64,000 nucleotides of DNA from Patagioenas fasciata (Eukaryota > Chordata > Aves > Columbiformes > Columbidae), in NCBI RefSeq assembly GCF_037038585.1, contig NC_092541.1, forward strand, positions 443,445 through 507,444. The letters are read 5' to 3'. Numbering within the stretch: the first letter of the stretch is position 1; each line of letters starts with the position of its first letter. Below are positions 29,261 through 48,300 of the stretch, piece after piece. Position numbers and translations under genes: made by a program. The notes below the pieces were generated by a model, which saw only the letters and a list, made by a program, of their open reading frames with translations, had not been told where the DNA came from and ran no database searches.

Positions 29261-31535
29261 GTCAGGGTGGTACCGCCGAGAGCAGCAGGGTCCTGCGTCA
29301 TGTAACGACCTGCGGAAAAAACGCGGGTGTTCCATCAAACACACGTTTTCCTCCCAAATGCGGTTATCTCTAGGGATTACGCAGCTCTCAGGGCCCAATC
29401 CTGCAGCCCCTGTGAGTGCACGCTGTCCGTAGTTGTGCAAGCAGCGCCATTCCTGTGGCTCCACGGCGGTGTTCCCGGGCGCGCCCTGCACGCTGCGCCG
29501 TGGGCGGAAAAACCCCCGAGCTGCTGCCCGGCTGAGCAGCTGCTCGCACTGCCAGCACCGCCAGACCGGAGCAGCTTGGCTGCCCTGCTGGATGATCTGT
29601 TAATAAACTGCAGTTCTATTTATCTTGCTGCTCTTCAGAGCTTTTCATCTCAAAACACTGGAGTGCAGAACCTGCCCAGCAGCGAAGCGCAGCCGTCCCT
29701 GGGGATGGAGTGGGAGCAGACGGGCAGGCATTCGGCTGCGCAGCACAGGGAGAGGCATTCTGCTCAAGGACAATGAGGGAAAGCTTAGCTTGTGTGCTGA
29801 GTGACCCTTTGATCTTCCACGTTCATGCACAGCTGATCAGGACTCTAAATCTAAGCTCTGTCTCCCTCCTACCCATAGCAAACAGCCAGAAATATAATCT
29901 CATGTAGGACTCGAGCGCTGGACCAGAATGAGGGGGCTGCAGTGGCAACTGTTCCGCCTTACGTGTGTCCTGTGTGCCTGTCACCTGCTCGGGTGACGCT
30001 GATGCGAAGCCAAGAGCAGTGGGCGCTGGGCTGGTCTCGGGGCGGGCAGGCCGGTCGCACCCCGGTGTTCTCCTGCCTCGAAGTGCGGAGGAGCTGGCTG
30101 GGCGTTCCCGGGCCGCTCCAGAGCCCTCGGGTGCGCCCGGGCGTCCTGGGGCCGCGCGGTGTTTGCTGGTTGCGATGGACCGAGCGGCTCCGTGGGGCAG
30201 ATGCTCCAGCTCCGGGGGCAGGGTGACGAGCTGCATCCCGGACCTGCAGCCTCAGCAGCTCTAAACGATGGTGCTACTGCTGCTGCTGTGCAGAACATCG
30301 TTAGGAACCTTAATTTCAGGGAGACGACTGTGCTGCGGAGGCTGGAGTGTGGCCTGCAGGAATGCAGGAGCTTTGGTTTTCTATCGCTTCACCCTGCAGT
30401 GTGTGCGCATGGGCCGGACTGGCTGAGAATGAGCGACTGATGGGAGCTGGAATGGCTGGAGCCGGTTTGATGGGTGACAGCTGGTGCTCTCTTGCCTCTT
30501 CCTACATTAGAAAACAAAATGTGGGGTTTTAAACCTTGAGAAAAGTATTTGGTGTGCTGCTTAGCCTAGTTATGCTGAACCACTTGATTTCTGTTTCAGT
30601 ATTCCATGCTGTATTTATAGCATGAGATACGGTGAGAACAATCAGCAGCGCAGCTGCGTGGCCTCCGTGCTCAAACGAAACAGCACCGAGGAGTGAACGT
30701 ATTTAGTTTGTTCCAGCTGTGGCTCTTGGGCTCGACTCGCAGTGCCCTAAAAAGGCAGCGTGGCACAGAAACCGAGAGGTGAATTTGAGTTCTAGGTGAG
30801 GAGGACTGACCCCGTCGGGCTCCTAGGAAAGCTGAGCTATCAGTCTGAAAAAAAAAGATTATGGTCAAGACTCCTTTATTTGGCATTTAAAACTATTTTT
30901 ATTGCAGTTTGGTGTTCTTTTGAGCACCTGTACTGTGGTAGTTCCCTCTCCGTTTCTTTTTCTCATGTGTCCTATTTCTCTGCCAATAGCTACTGAGGAC
31001 CTCGGGACCGCAATATTGTCAGGAGAGCCGCTGACTCGCAGGAACGGCTCCGTGGAGGAGCGGGAAGGTTTCCGGGATCGGCTTTACCTGGTGTCTGCAG
31101 CTGCGATAGGAGGAACCGTTGAGAGAACAGACACTTGGGGACCTTTGTGTCGTTTAAAACTTAATTTCAGCTTGTAGGATTAAGTGAACAGGGAAATACT
31201 TGAAGTGTCTTCTGGGGAGTGCTGCTAAGGCTCAGAAACACCCCGGTGGCTGCTGCTGTTCTGGAACGTTCCCTGCCCGGGGCCGTCCTCAGCGATCGTG
31301 GTGCCTGCGTGTGCGGCGGCTCCGCCTTATCAGCGACCTCGCAGCGCTGGTCCGTGAGGAGATAGGGACCACTGGTTTGCTGAGATGCAATGGGCAAGGC
31401 TGTGGTTTGTGTGCCCCGGGCCCCAGGCGGCACGTCCTGTCGCCCCGGTCGCTGGGTCCCAGCGCCGCTCCCCCCGCGGGGTTCTCTGTCCCACGCGCAC
31501 TCTGCTTCCCCATCCACTGCCCGATTAAATGCTGA
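29261..31535. other. KAT7-FAM117A intergenic region, no gene seen
   Basis: Unique sequence between two CpG islands. Composition falls to near-neutral GC at 30,500-31,200. Open frames are short and overlapping, and none looks like an exon. Alternative first exons of KAT7 or FAM117A could lie here without being visible. No mobile element or RNA gene was recognised. Confidence 0.5.
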
Positions 31536-32534
31536 CCCGGGCAGCTGGCCCCGCGGTTCGGCGATACGGCGGCCATGGAGCGCTGCTGTGCTGCGATAGC
31601 TGGGGAGCGACGGTGCTGCTGCCACGGGGCCGTCACCGCCGCTCCTCGGCGCTGGCACCCGGCCCGGCTGCGGCGCCACCTCCCGCCTTCCCTCCTCTTA
31701 TCAGCTCCGGCCACGGCTCCGGCGCTGCTGGGCCGGGCGGCTCAGCCGCACCCTCCACGCTGGGCCCGGCGCTGCGGAGCCCCGAGCCGCGTCCTGGCGG
31801 CAGAGCGGGGCCTGGCGCACGGGGAGGCTGCGTGCGCGCTCAGCCAGAGCGGGGCGGCGCTCACGGGCGCGCTGGGGGCTGCTCAGGACACGGACGCGTT
31901 CTGGGGTGGAACGAGGGAAAGGCCCCCGGGTGACGATGGAGACGCGGCCAGAAGTGAGGAACAGGAGGGCGGGGGGCCGGGCCCGGCCCTGGCTCGGGGC
32001 CTCTGTGCGGCCTGCGAGGGCCGGGGCCGCCGGTGCTGCCGGGGCGGTGCTGCCGGGGCCGCCGCTCCCGGTCCCCTCGCAGCCGCCGCCATCGCGGCCG
32101 GAGGCGGAACGTAAACATTGGCGGGCCACTCTGATTCGTCTGTGCGCGGAAGGGGCGGGGCCTTAGGAGAGGCTTGCGATTGGTCCTCCCGCAGTAGGGT
32201 GGGGTTTACACATCTGCCTCTCGTTGCAATTGGTTGCGCCACCGCGGCGGGGAGGGAGAGAGGGCGGGGCTTGAGTCTCTTCCCTCTTTGATTGGCTCTG
32301 GCGGGAGGGATGATGCCTATTACAGGTGAGCGGTTTTCTTATTGGCTACTGTTGTAGCACGTGCGGGGGAGGAGCTTGCGGAGCGTCCTGATTGGATGCG
32401 GTTAAGGAGGGCGGGTCGTTTCACCGCGCACAGCCAATGACCGCCGGGCTCCTCTCGCCGGCCCCGACCCCGGAGCGCTGATAAGCGGTGCTGGCGGCGC
32501 CCCCAGTCAGTGCGGCGGGCGGTGCGGGCCGGGG
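31536..32534 (+). promoter_or_regulatory. FAM117A: FAM117A CpG-island promoter and 5'UTR
   Basis: A CpG-dense stretch runs up to the FAM117A start codon and into intron 1. It contains the CCAAT-box array listed separately, GC boxes such as GGGGCGGGGCC near 32,151 and a TGATAAGCGG sequence (GATA core) near 32,479. The transcription start is probably within about 100 bp of 32,500 but cannot be placed exactly. No TATA box is evident. Confidence 0.6.
32117..32438. promoter_or_regulatory. FAM117A: Periodic CCAAT/ATTGG (NF-Y) array
   Basis: Six ATTGG pentamers on the plus strand start at 32,117, 32,179, 32,229, 32,291, 32,341 and 32,391, and a CCAAT follows at 32,434. The spacings are 62, 50, 62, 50, 50 and 43 bp. 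NF-Y is the usual factor for this element. The near-regular phasing and shared flanks (GATTGG, GGCGGG) suggest an old tandem duplication that kept its NF-Y sites. The array ends about 100 bp before the FAM117A start codon. Confidence 0.65.
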
Positions 32535-40844
<8,310 letters not shown>

Positions 40845-42395
40845 AGCCACTGGGAACGCTGGCAGCGGTGCCGGCTCCTCTGCCGGCCTGGGGAGCCTTT
40901 GTGCCTCGGAGGTGGGATGTGGCGGCCCTGGGACTGACACCGCAGCGCTTTCCGCCAAGGGCGATGGAAGCTGAAGCACAAGGTGCCGTGGGGCGGGCTC
41001 GTTTCTCAGCGCCTCCCCTGTTCGAAGCTCTTTCCCGTGTGACTGTTCGGGTGAACTCGTGCTGGGCGGTGCAGGAAGGAGGTTGAGCCGGGAGGGTTCC
41101 GGGGCCGGTGGGGCCGGTTGGGCGCTGCCCCCGTGGGCTGGGGAACGGGGATGCCCTGTTGTCTGCGCTGCAGCCGCTCCCACAGGAGCCGGGGGGCCGG
41201 GCCGGTGCAGGTTGTGCTGTGGGAGCTCCGGGGGGCTTGGGCTTGGGTCCCTCGTTCTGTGAGCAGGACCAGGGGCTCCGCACTGTGCAAGGACGGGGAA
41301 GCGGGTCCGACTTGGCGCTGTTGTGGAGGCTCTGGCGTGTGGAGGAGCAGATTTTGTTGTATGTGATGTAGAAACTCTATTTTTTCCCAAAGACACTATT
41401 TTTGCAGCCGTTTGGAGTTTGTTTTGTGTCTCGGAGCTGAGCGGGAGTGCGGGAGGGGCCGCGTGGGCTCGGGGCGTTTGTGAGAAACCAAACGCTTCGG
41501 GCAGCCCAAGGACTTTGGGGTTTAACGTTTTGAGTCGTGGTCCCGGTCTGCACAGGGGGGTCCAGACAGAACTCCCGTGTCTCCGCCGCCGTTCCCAGGG
41601 TTTCCCGGGGTGAGGAGCCGGGGCGGCGGGAAGGAGCGCGGAGCTGCACAGGTAGGGAGCTGCAATGGGCAGTAGCGGTGATGTGGGGCTGGTGCAGGGA
41701 GGGGAAGGTGCTGAGCATGTCCTGGGGCTGTGCTGGCCGGGAAGAACCAAGCCAGGCTTAGTGCTGGACCCGCTGGGCGCAGCCCGCGGCTCAGCTCCAG
41801 ATGGGGCCTCGCAGGCGGATTCGTTCAGCGCGGAACACTGAGAACAATCCGGCTGCGGGGGAAACGCAGCGCCCGGCTCTGCATCCCCATCAGAACGTCC
41901 CCAGGATCAGATCAGATCCAAGATCAGAGTTCGGAGAAGGGCTAAGAAGCTGGTAAAGGGTATGGAAGTGGGATTTAAAAAACAGCCCAAAACCATCCCC
42001 TGGGAGTGTCCTGGTGTCGCCAAAGGCAGCCCAGGCTTCTGGGTGGGTAAAACCACCTAAAATCTCATCCCATGGAGCAAAGCAGCCATGGAATCACCGC
42101 CCTGTGAGGCTGCAGAGTGGGCACAGCCCCCCTGCCTGCCCCTCATCCTGAAAAAGGGTGAAGATAAGCTGGTTTTAATGCTGACCTCTACATCTACCAT
42201 CACACACCTCCCTGGACGGGCCGGGGTCCGGTGGGGGACACAGGGCAGCCATGGTCCCAGGAAGCTGCTGCAGGATCATCACCGGCTGTGGGGACACCGG
42301 CACAACCCCATGGGGACATCGCTCGGGTGGGAGCTGAAAGGCAGGAGGGGAAAGAAGGAAAACCCCAGGGATTTCCCACTTTTGGTTTAATTCAG
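40845..42395 (+). other. FAM117A: FAM117A 3'UTR and downstream sequence
   Basis: After the FAM117A stop the sequence is GC-rich to about 41,330, then briefly AT-rich at 41,340-41,420 (TAGAAACTCTATTTTTTCCC). I found no canonical AATAAA, so the transcript end is uncertain, probably before 41,700. Past that point I see only short overlapping open frames and no known gene. Confidence 0.45.
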
Positions 42396-45153
42396 GGCCC
42401 TGCAGAATGGGCTGAGGAGAAGGTGCCTGAGGCAGAGCCCGGCTGCAGCACGGAGGAGCAGGATGAGACCCCCTGCGCTGGGTGAGCCAGGGGTGGGGTT
42501 TAGGGTGCAGGGGTTTTGACTGATCCTTCTGCACTTACCCTGGAGCCACCTCTGTGCCACCCTGTGCCTTAGACACCCCATCGGACCCTGTCCCCGCTCG
42601 CTGGTGGCAGGGAGCTGAGCCTAGGAATGCCACCAGGTGCTCTGTGACATCAGGCAGAACAGGGACAGAGAGGTGACAGCAGCTTGGGGTTTGCCTGGGT
42701 GCACCCAAGGCCACCAGGGCCACCGCCCAGAGGGTGAATCATCTGCGGGGGTGGGGCAGGGGGACATGGGGGGCTGTGGGGGAACCCATTTCTGCAGCAC
42801 CCCCTGTTAGACAGCCCCTGGTGCTGAAGTCACCTCCTGCCCCACCACAGCCACAAAGCCCTGGGCTGCAGCTTTCCCAGCCGTGTCCTCAGCGCAGCCC
42901 CGCGGGCGCCCCTGTTCTCAGCGCAGCAGGGCTGGGCAAGCAGGGGATGGACACCAGAAAGCCACCAAAACCGCGTGGCCCCTCAGCCACCAAAGCTGCG
43001 AAGCAGCCACCGCGATGCGGCTCAGCAGGAAGCCAGGACCCCTCTGGTGGCTCCCGAGCCCCATGGGCCTCCAGGAATGTGTCCTCATCCAGCAGGACCT
43101 GCGTGTCCAGCAGGACCTCCAAGTGCATGAGGAGATGCCTCCTTGGAGAGAGGGAGCCCACGTTTTGCCCATGTTTTGGTCCCTGCTTGTCCTCAGGCAG
43201 AAAAGCTGCAGGATGGGAAGGGGAGGGTGATGGAGGACGGTGGTGACGTTGCAGGGCAACTGGCCCGTGGCACATGGTACTGATGGCCAAGACGTACCCA
43301 CCCGCGCAGGCGGCGTGCAGGAAGGACACGCCGAAGGCAGAGAAAGAAACACAGGTAAGGGTGGAAAGCTCTGCCCCCCCGTGTTCACGTGAGCTCTTTT
43401 GGAGCGTGCCTGCACCCCAGAACTACACATCTGTCATCCACACACAACCCTCAGTCTCCAGGGGTGCAGCTGGGCCGTGCCAGGGCTGTGTGTCCGTCTG
43501 TTCTCCTGGGATGCACAGGCAACGATTGTGCCTGGAGATGGATTTGGCCACTCCTGAGCACCCTGAGGTGGCCCAGCCTGGGGTGGACTCTGCTGGAGAT
43601 GGGGGCTGCTGGTCCCTCCTGTTCCCGTCCCTGGGCTCACCCCGTGCCCAGTGTTTGATGGTGCGGGTGCACCGGACCCCCTCTTCCTTTGAGTTGTGAC
43701 GGAAGGAATGGCAGACACAGGGCAAGAAGAGAAAGCAGCAGGTGAGCGATGACCGGGATCAGCTGCAGCAGCGAGCCGCGGGGGCCAGCACTTCCGCGGA
43801 GAGCGGCTCCCGAGCACCGCAGTGCGGAGCCCCCAGCCCCACCGGGGACAGGTAACAGCAGGATCACCCAGGTCCCCAAGGCAGAGGGATGGGTGCTGGG
43901 CAGGGACGTCTCACACGCATCCGTCCGCTCCCTCGGTAGGAAGAGCTCGTCCAGCCTGTGTGTGAGGCCGTACAAGGAGGGAGAGGAGTGGGATGAGGCT
44001 GTGCCGGAGCTGGAAGGTATCTCTGCTCCTCCCCATCCAGCTCAGCCACGTTGGCTCCATCATGCTGCTCTGAAACCCTCTGTCCCGCCTCGAAGACTCC
44101 AGCACGCTGCAGAAACCAGAGCAATGCCATGTGCACAATTCGGGAAGATCCCCATTTCCCATTGAGCTGTGGGGTGAGCCCAGACCCCCGTTTAACCAAG
44201 TTCACTGCCCCGTGCTGCCAGCAGACATGGCTGCTTGCAGGATCAGCCCATGGCCATGAGGACCAGCTGCCAGGAGTCTGGAGTGGCGTTTTACCCCAAA
44301 ACTCAGGGCAGTGTCGTGTGCCGCCGGTGCGAGCAGCCGGGGTCCCTCCCAGGGCAGGGGATGGGGGTGGCGGCTGCTCTCCCTTCCCTGGTTGAACCCA
44401 TTTGTGAGCAGTAGTAACCCCAGCCCTGCTGAACCTGCACGTTTTGGGCTGCGTTGAGGCTGCTGGTGTCAGGGACCGCTAGATGGTGATGTCTGTACGC
44501 GCTCGCTCAGACGCTTTCCACTTCTCTGCTGCTTTCCCACCATCTCCCACTGCGGACAGGGACGGATCCCCAGGGAAATTTCCCCCGTTGCAGACAGTGG
44601 GGTCCTGCAGCTTCCACAGACGCAGCTCCTGCAGCAACACTTGGATCCGTGGCTCTTTTTAATGCTACATTTATTCGTGAAAGCACCGAAGTGCTCCCTC
44701 TTCCCGGAGCACATTAATACCTCAACTCCTTTTGTAAACTGAGGTCTGTTAATAAATCCAGGAACGAGCAAAGCGCCTCCTGACGCAGCCGGGTGCATTC
44801 ACGGTGCATTGTGCCCCACTCACACCCCAGAACTGTATTTCTAGGAACTTTCTGAAATGAAACGCGTCTCCCCGCTGATCCCAGGGAAGCAGGCTGACGC
44901 TGGAGGGCCACGTCTCCCGCGGCAGCCGGCAGCCCGGCAACGAGAGCTTCTACCGCAACTTCTGCACCTACTGTGGCCGTGGAGCGCCGGCCGGGAGCTG
45001 GTGACGGCGGCCCACCTGCGCAGGCTGGACCGGGAGCTGCGCCAAGGGCGGCGGCCTGGGATGGCGGGAGCAGGGATGGACACCAGGCCAAGGCCGCGTC
45101 TGGATGCCAGCGGAGGGCAGCGACCGCCGGACAATGTCGGCCTGGGGCGGTGA
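42396..45153 (+). other. Unassigned cluster of splice-flanked open segments (candidate gene)
   Basis: Several plus-strand segments are open and flanked by splice-like sites. 42396-42481 has a good acceptor (TTTGGTTTAATTCAG) and donor (GTGAGC) and encodes acidic residues. It leaves phase 2, which fits an open segment from 42811 that is rich in Ser, Pro, Lys and Arg. 43255-43354 ends in ACACAG/GTAAGG. 43706-43851 (reading EWQTQGKKRKQQVSDDRDQL) leaves phase 2, which fits 43940-44016 (KSSSSLCVRPYKEGEEWDEA). A last segment from 44885 is open to 45153. The join between the second and third segments does not keep phase with the donors I can see, the acceptor of the fourth is weak, and no start exon or known domain was found. 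This may be a fast-evolving gene, a decayed one or chance. Confidence 0.3.
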
Positions 45154-45337
45154 ACGAAACGCGAAAAAAAAGCGAGGAAAAGCACCCTCACGGCCGCGCC
45201 GTCCGCTGCCCGCCCGCCGCCGCCAGCCCATGAGGGAGCGGCTTCCCGCCACCGCCCCCACGTGACGGCCCAGCCCTGCCCTCTCTCGGGTCGCAGCGTC
45301 AGGCGCGGCTTCCGCTTCCGGCGCCGCTCTGCCCAAG
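45154..45337 (+). promoter_or_regulatory. METTL2A: METTL2A CpG-island promoter
   Basis: CpG-rich sequence directly upstream of the METTL2A start codon, with an ETS-type CTTCCGGCG near 45,314 and an AAGATGGCGGC (YY1-type) element overlapping the start codon at 45,338. No TATA box is seen. The transcription start is probably within 60 bp of the ATG, which would give a very short 5'UTR. Confidence 0.6.
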
Positions 45338-48300
45338 ATGGCGGCGCCCAGGGAGGCTCCGGAGCGGCGGCTCTTCGGGAGGCGCTTCCTCACTGACCCC
45401 GCCCGCCTCTTCCAGCACAACGCCTGGTGAGGGCGGCCGCCGCCTCCTCGGTGTCCCCTCCGCGTCCCCGGCCCTTTGCTGCCCGCCGCGGAGAGGCCCC
45501 GGGAGCCGGCCGAGGCGCCGCTGGCCTGCGCTGCCCCTCCGGGCCCGGCCGCGGGGGTTGGGCTGGGGCGACTGAACCTCTGCGGGTCTCGTCCCCTCCG
45601 CCCAGCCCTGGCGGTGGTTTGGGGCTTCACGGAGCCCGGCTGCAGACACCGGGGCGCGGTGGGGTGGGGGCCGGTGGTGCTGGGAGGACTTGGAGCACGG
45701 GGGTCCCCGCCCTGCTCGGGGGTCCCTGCCTGGCTTGGGGGCGCTCATCGCGGGGTCCTGAGCCTCCTTGGGGGGGACTGAGTCTTATGGGATTCCTCAG
45801 GTTCCCTCGATATTTCCGAGGAACTTGTCGCTTTGCTTTGTAGCTTCATTGCTGTAGTTAATAAAGGTAAATGGTTTGTTCTCTGGAATCTGTAAGCTTC
45901 TCCATCTGTGCACGTGCTGACTGCTGTGGGCGTTGGACGAAGGCGCTTTCGCCCACCTTCTGGCACAGGGCGAGGCTGTGCCGGCTGTCGGCTTGCGCCC
46001 AGAGGCCTTTGGGTGGAGAAGGCTGCTGTTTTAAGATACATTAAGCTCTCAGATTTGCTGGGAACTGAAGGCATTTTGCGTTTTTCAAGTAAATATGTCC
46101 CTTGTGGTCTCCGGCTGGTAGACCCTCTTAGGAATTGGGTAGGTTTAATTTGTAATAAAGTAACGTGTGCATGTATCAGCTTGTCCCTCATTTTGGGACT
46201 CTATCAAAGGCGTGTTCTGAAGCGCATCCTCAGTAGCGCTTCCCTGCAGAAACCCCTGGTAATCCCGTTTTTCACGCAAATGTCAAGTCTTCGTTTTGTG
46301 AGTTAATATCAAAAGACTGATTCCTCCTGAGGCCAAAATAGTGCTGCTTGATCCTTGTATTCTGCTTTTCATTCACTTGTTTTAATGAAAAAAGGTCAAG
46401 TGAGTCACTTTAATGGCTACACAACTGTGTATGCACATTTGAGTTATTAATAGGCTCTTAATGCATTAAAACTTCCCGCGTATTTTTGTCATAATTAAAT
46501 TTAATATTAAAATAACACTCTACCTTCCAAATAACCCTAATGCCTTTTTTGTTTGAACTTGAGAAAGAAAATGTGGTTTTGTAAGACAGCTAAATCGAGT
46601 GGCCGGTGTTGGTGGGTGAAGGCAAGCAAGCGCCTGCCTGTGCATCACCCGAGAGGGAACAAGCGCTTTTCGCTGTGTGAGAGCAGCGGTTCCTCTCCGA
46701 GGAGCTCTGTTTTTACCGAGTTCCCTCATGGGTTTCGTAAGAATGATTTATTTCCTCTCTGCTTGGCTGAGCGTCAAATAGGGAAAAGGATTGAGGGGCG
46801 GATTTGGCGTCTCTTGGGCTCCCAGTTACATCTTTTGTACAAGTGCAATTCCTTCGGAGTCGGGAGCCGTAGGTGCTCGTGACCGGTGCGCAGCTGAGGT
46901 GGTGCCGAGCTCCACAGCCCTTGGGTTGGAGACCGTGCTCTTTTCTCTGTGCCTCTGCTCTGCCGTTCTCAGCTGAGGTGTTAACCTTGTTTTTTACAAC
47001 AGGGATAACGTGGAGTGGTCAGAAGAGCAGGAAGCCAGTGCCAGGAGTAAAGTTCAGGAGAACAGCTCACAGCTCTTGCCACAAGATAAACAAGGTACTT
47101 TTGGATACTGTTGTGATGTTGGGTCTTAAATTGTTCATACAACAGCGGAACAGTGTGGCGAGAGCTGCATACGCATCTTCATTTATTCCTCCCTTCCCCC
47201 ATCTCCCAAATAATTCAAAATATGTTACCTAGTGATTGATAATGAAAAATGGCGCAAGAGGAAGCTTTCTGTTCTTAATTTCCCTCTCTGTGACTTTCCC
47301 ACAGTCTGGAGACTCATCCTCCAGGAACAGAAATGGTCTTGGCTGGGAGGAGTCACCTTGGGTTGAGCCTCTTTGTTCTCACTGTGTATGTTTAAAAACT
47401 CATTAGTGTTCCTTGTCACTGAACTTCTTTCAGTGTAGAGCAACAGCCTCAGTTAATCTTATTTTCTCTGCTTTTTGCTCTCTAAAGCTTCACTTCTAAC
47501 AGGCAGTCTTTTGTTGCTTGCATGCTGCGGAGCTGTTCCTAATTCAGGCTCAGTTTTAAGAGGGCCTAATGAAGTCGTGTCCATATCTGTCTCTGCAGTT
47601 AACAAACAGCATGATAATGATTAAATCAGAAGCGAAGAAAAATGATTTTATTCTAATCAAAGTGTTTATCATCAGAGAGGCAGGATAGGGATCCTGAAGC
47701 TTTTATTCCTCAAACTTGGCTTAAGGGATATTTATCCATCCAAAATACAAAGCTTACCTGAATCTGAATCAAGCTAAAGCTGCACAGCTCTATAGTCAGT
47801 AAGACAGTGGGAGCTGTTCTGGGTTGGTTAGTGATGTGTCTTCACTCCTGTTAGAGATTATCCAGTCCCTTCAATGGTGCTGAGCTGGCTTCCCGCTCCT
47901 TGGTATGGTAAGAAACTCGTTTGATGATGATCTTGTACCAAGCCGAGCTCTAGGATGTGTCTGTGCCTTTTGTCAATTTGAACAAACTAAATGGAGCGTG
48001 TCATCTTTAAGGAGATGCCGATCACTATTGGAGCGATTGAGAACTGCCCATGTGCTCACAATAGCAAATTTAATTATACCAAAGAGCATCCCTCCTAATT
48101 TCTTGGATTCCCAGAAGCATCCAGCAGTTTCTATTGTGATACCCATTGTGTGGAGTTCATTTTAAAATCTGGTTAACATTAAAGGATGCTGTCTGTCATG
48201 CTTTGAGAACCTATATACAGCTAGGAAATTGTGGAGCAATTTACTGTTGGAGCAGTTTGTCAGGTCTTGGTGATGGATTTCCCAGAGCGAACAATGGAGA

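Noticed and set aside
42889-43430. Minus-strand frames with a hydrophobic stretch near 43,290
   Set aside because: No acceptor/donor pair supports an exon on that strand, and the residues match nothing known.
43637-43975. Minus-strand frame with Leu-rich hydrophobic runs that could be read as membrane segments
   Set aside because: Leucine codons here are the complement of Gln/Glu/Lys codons on the plus strand, which has the better splice sites. No membrane family was recognised.
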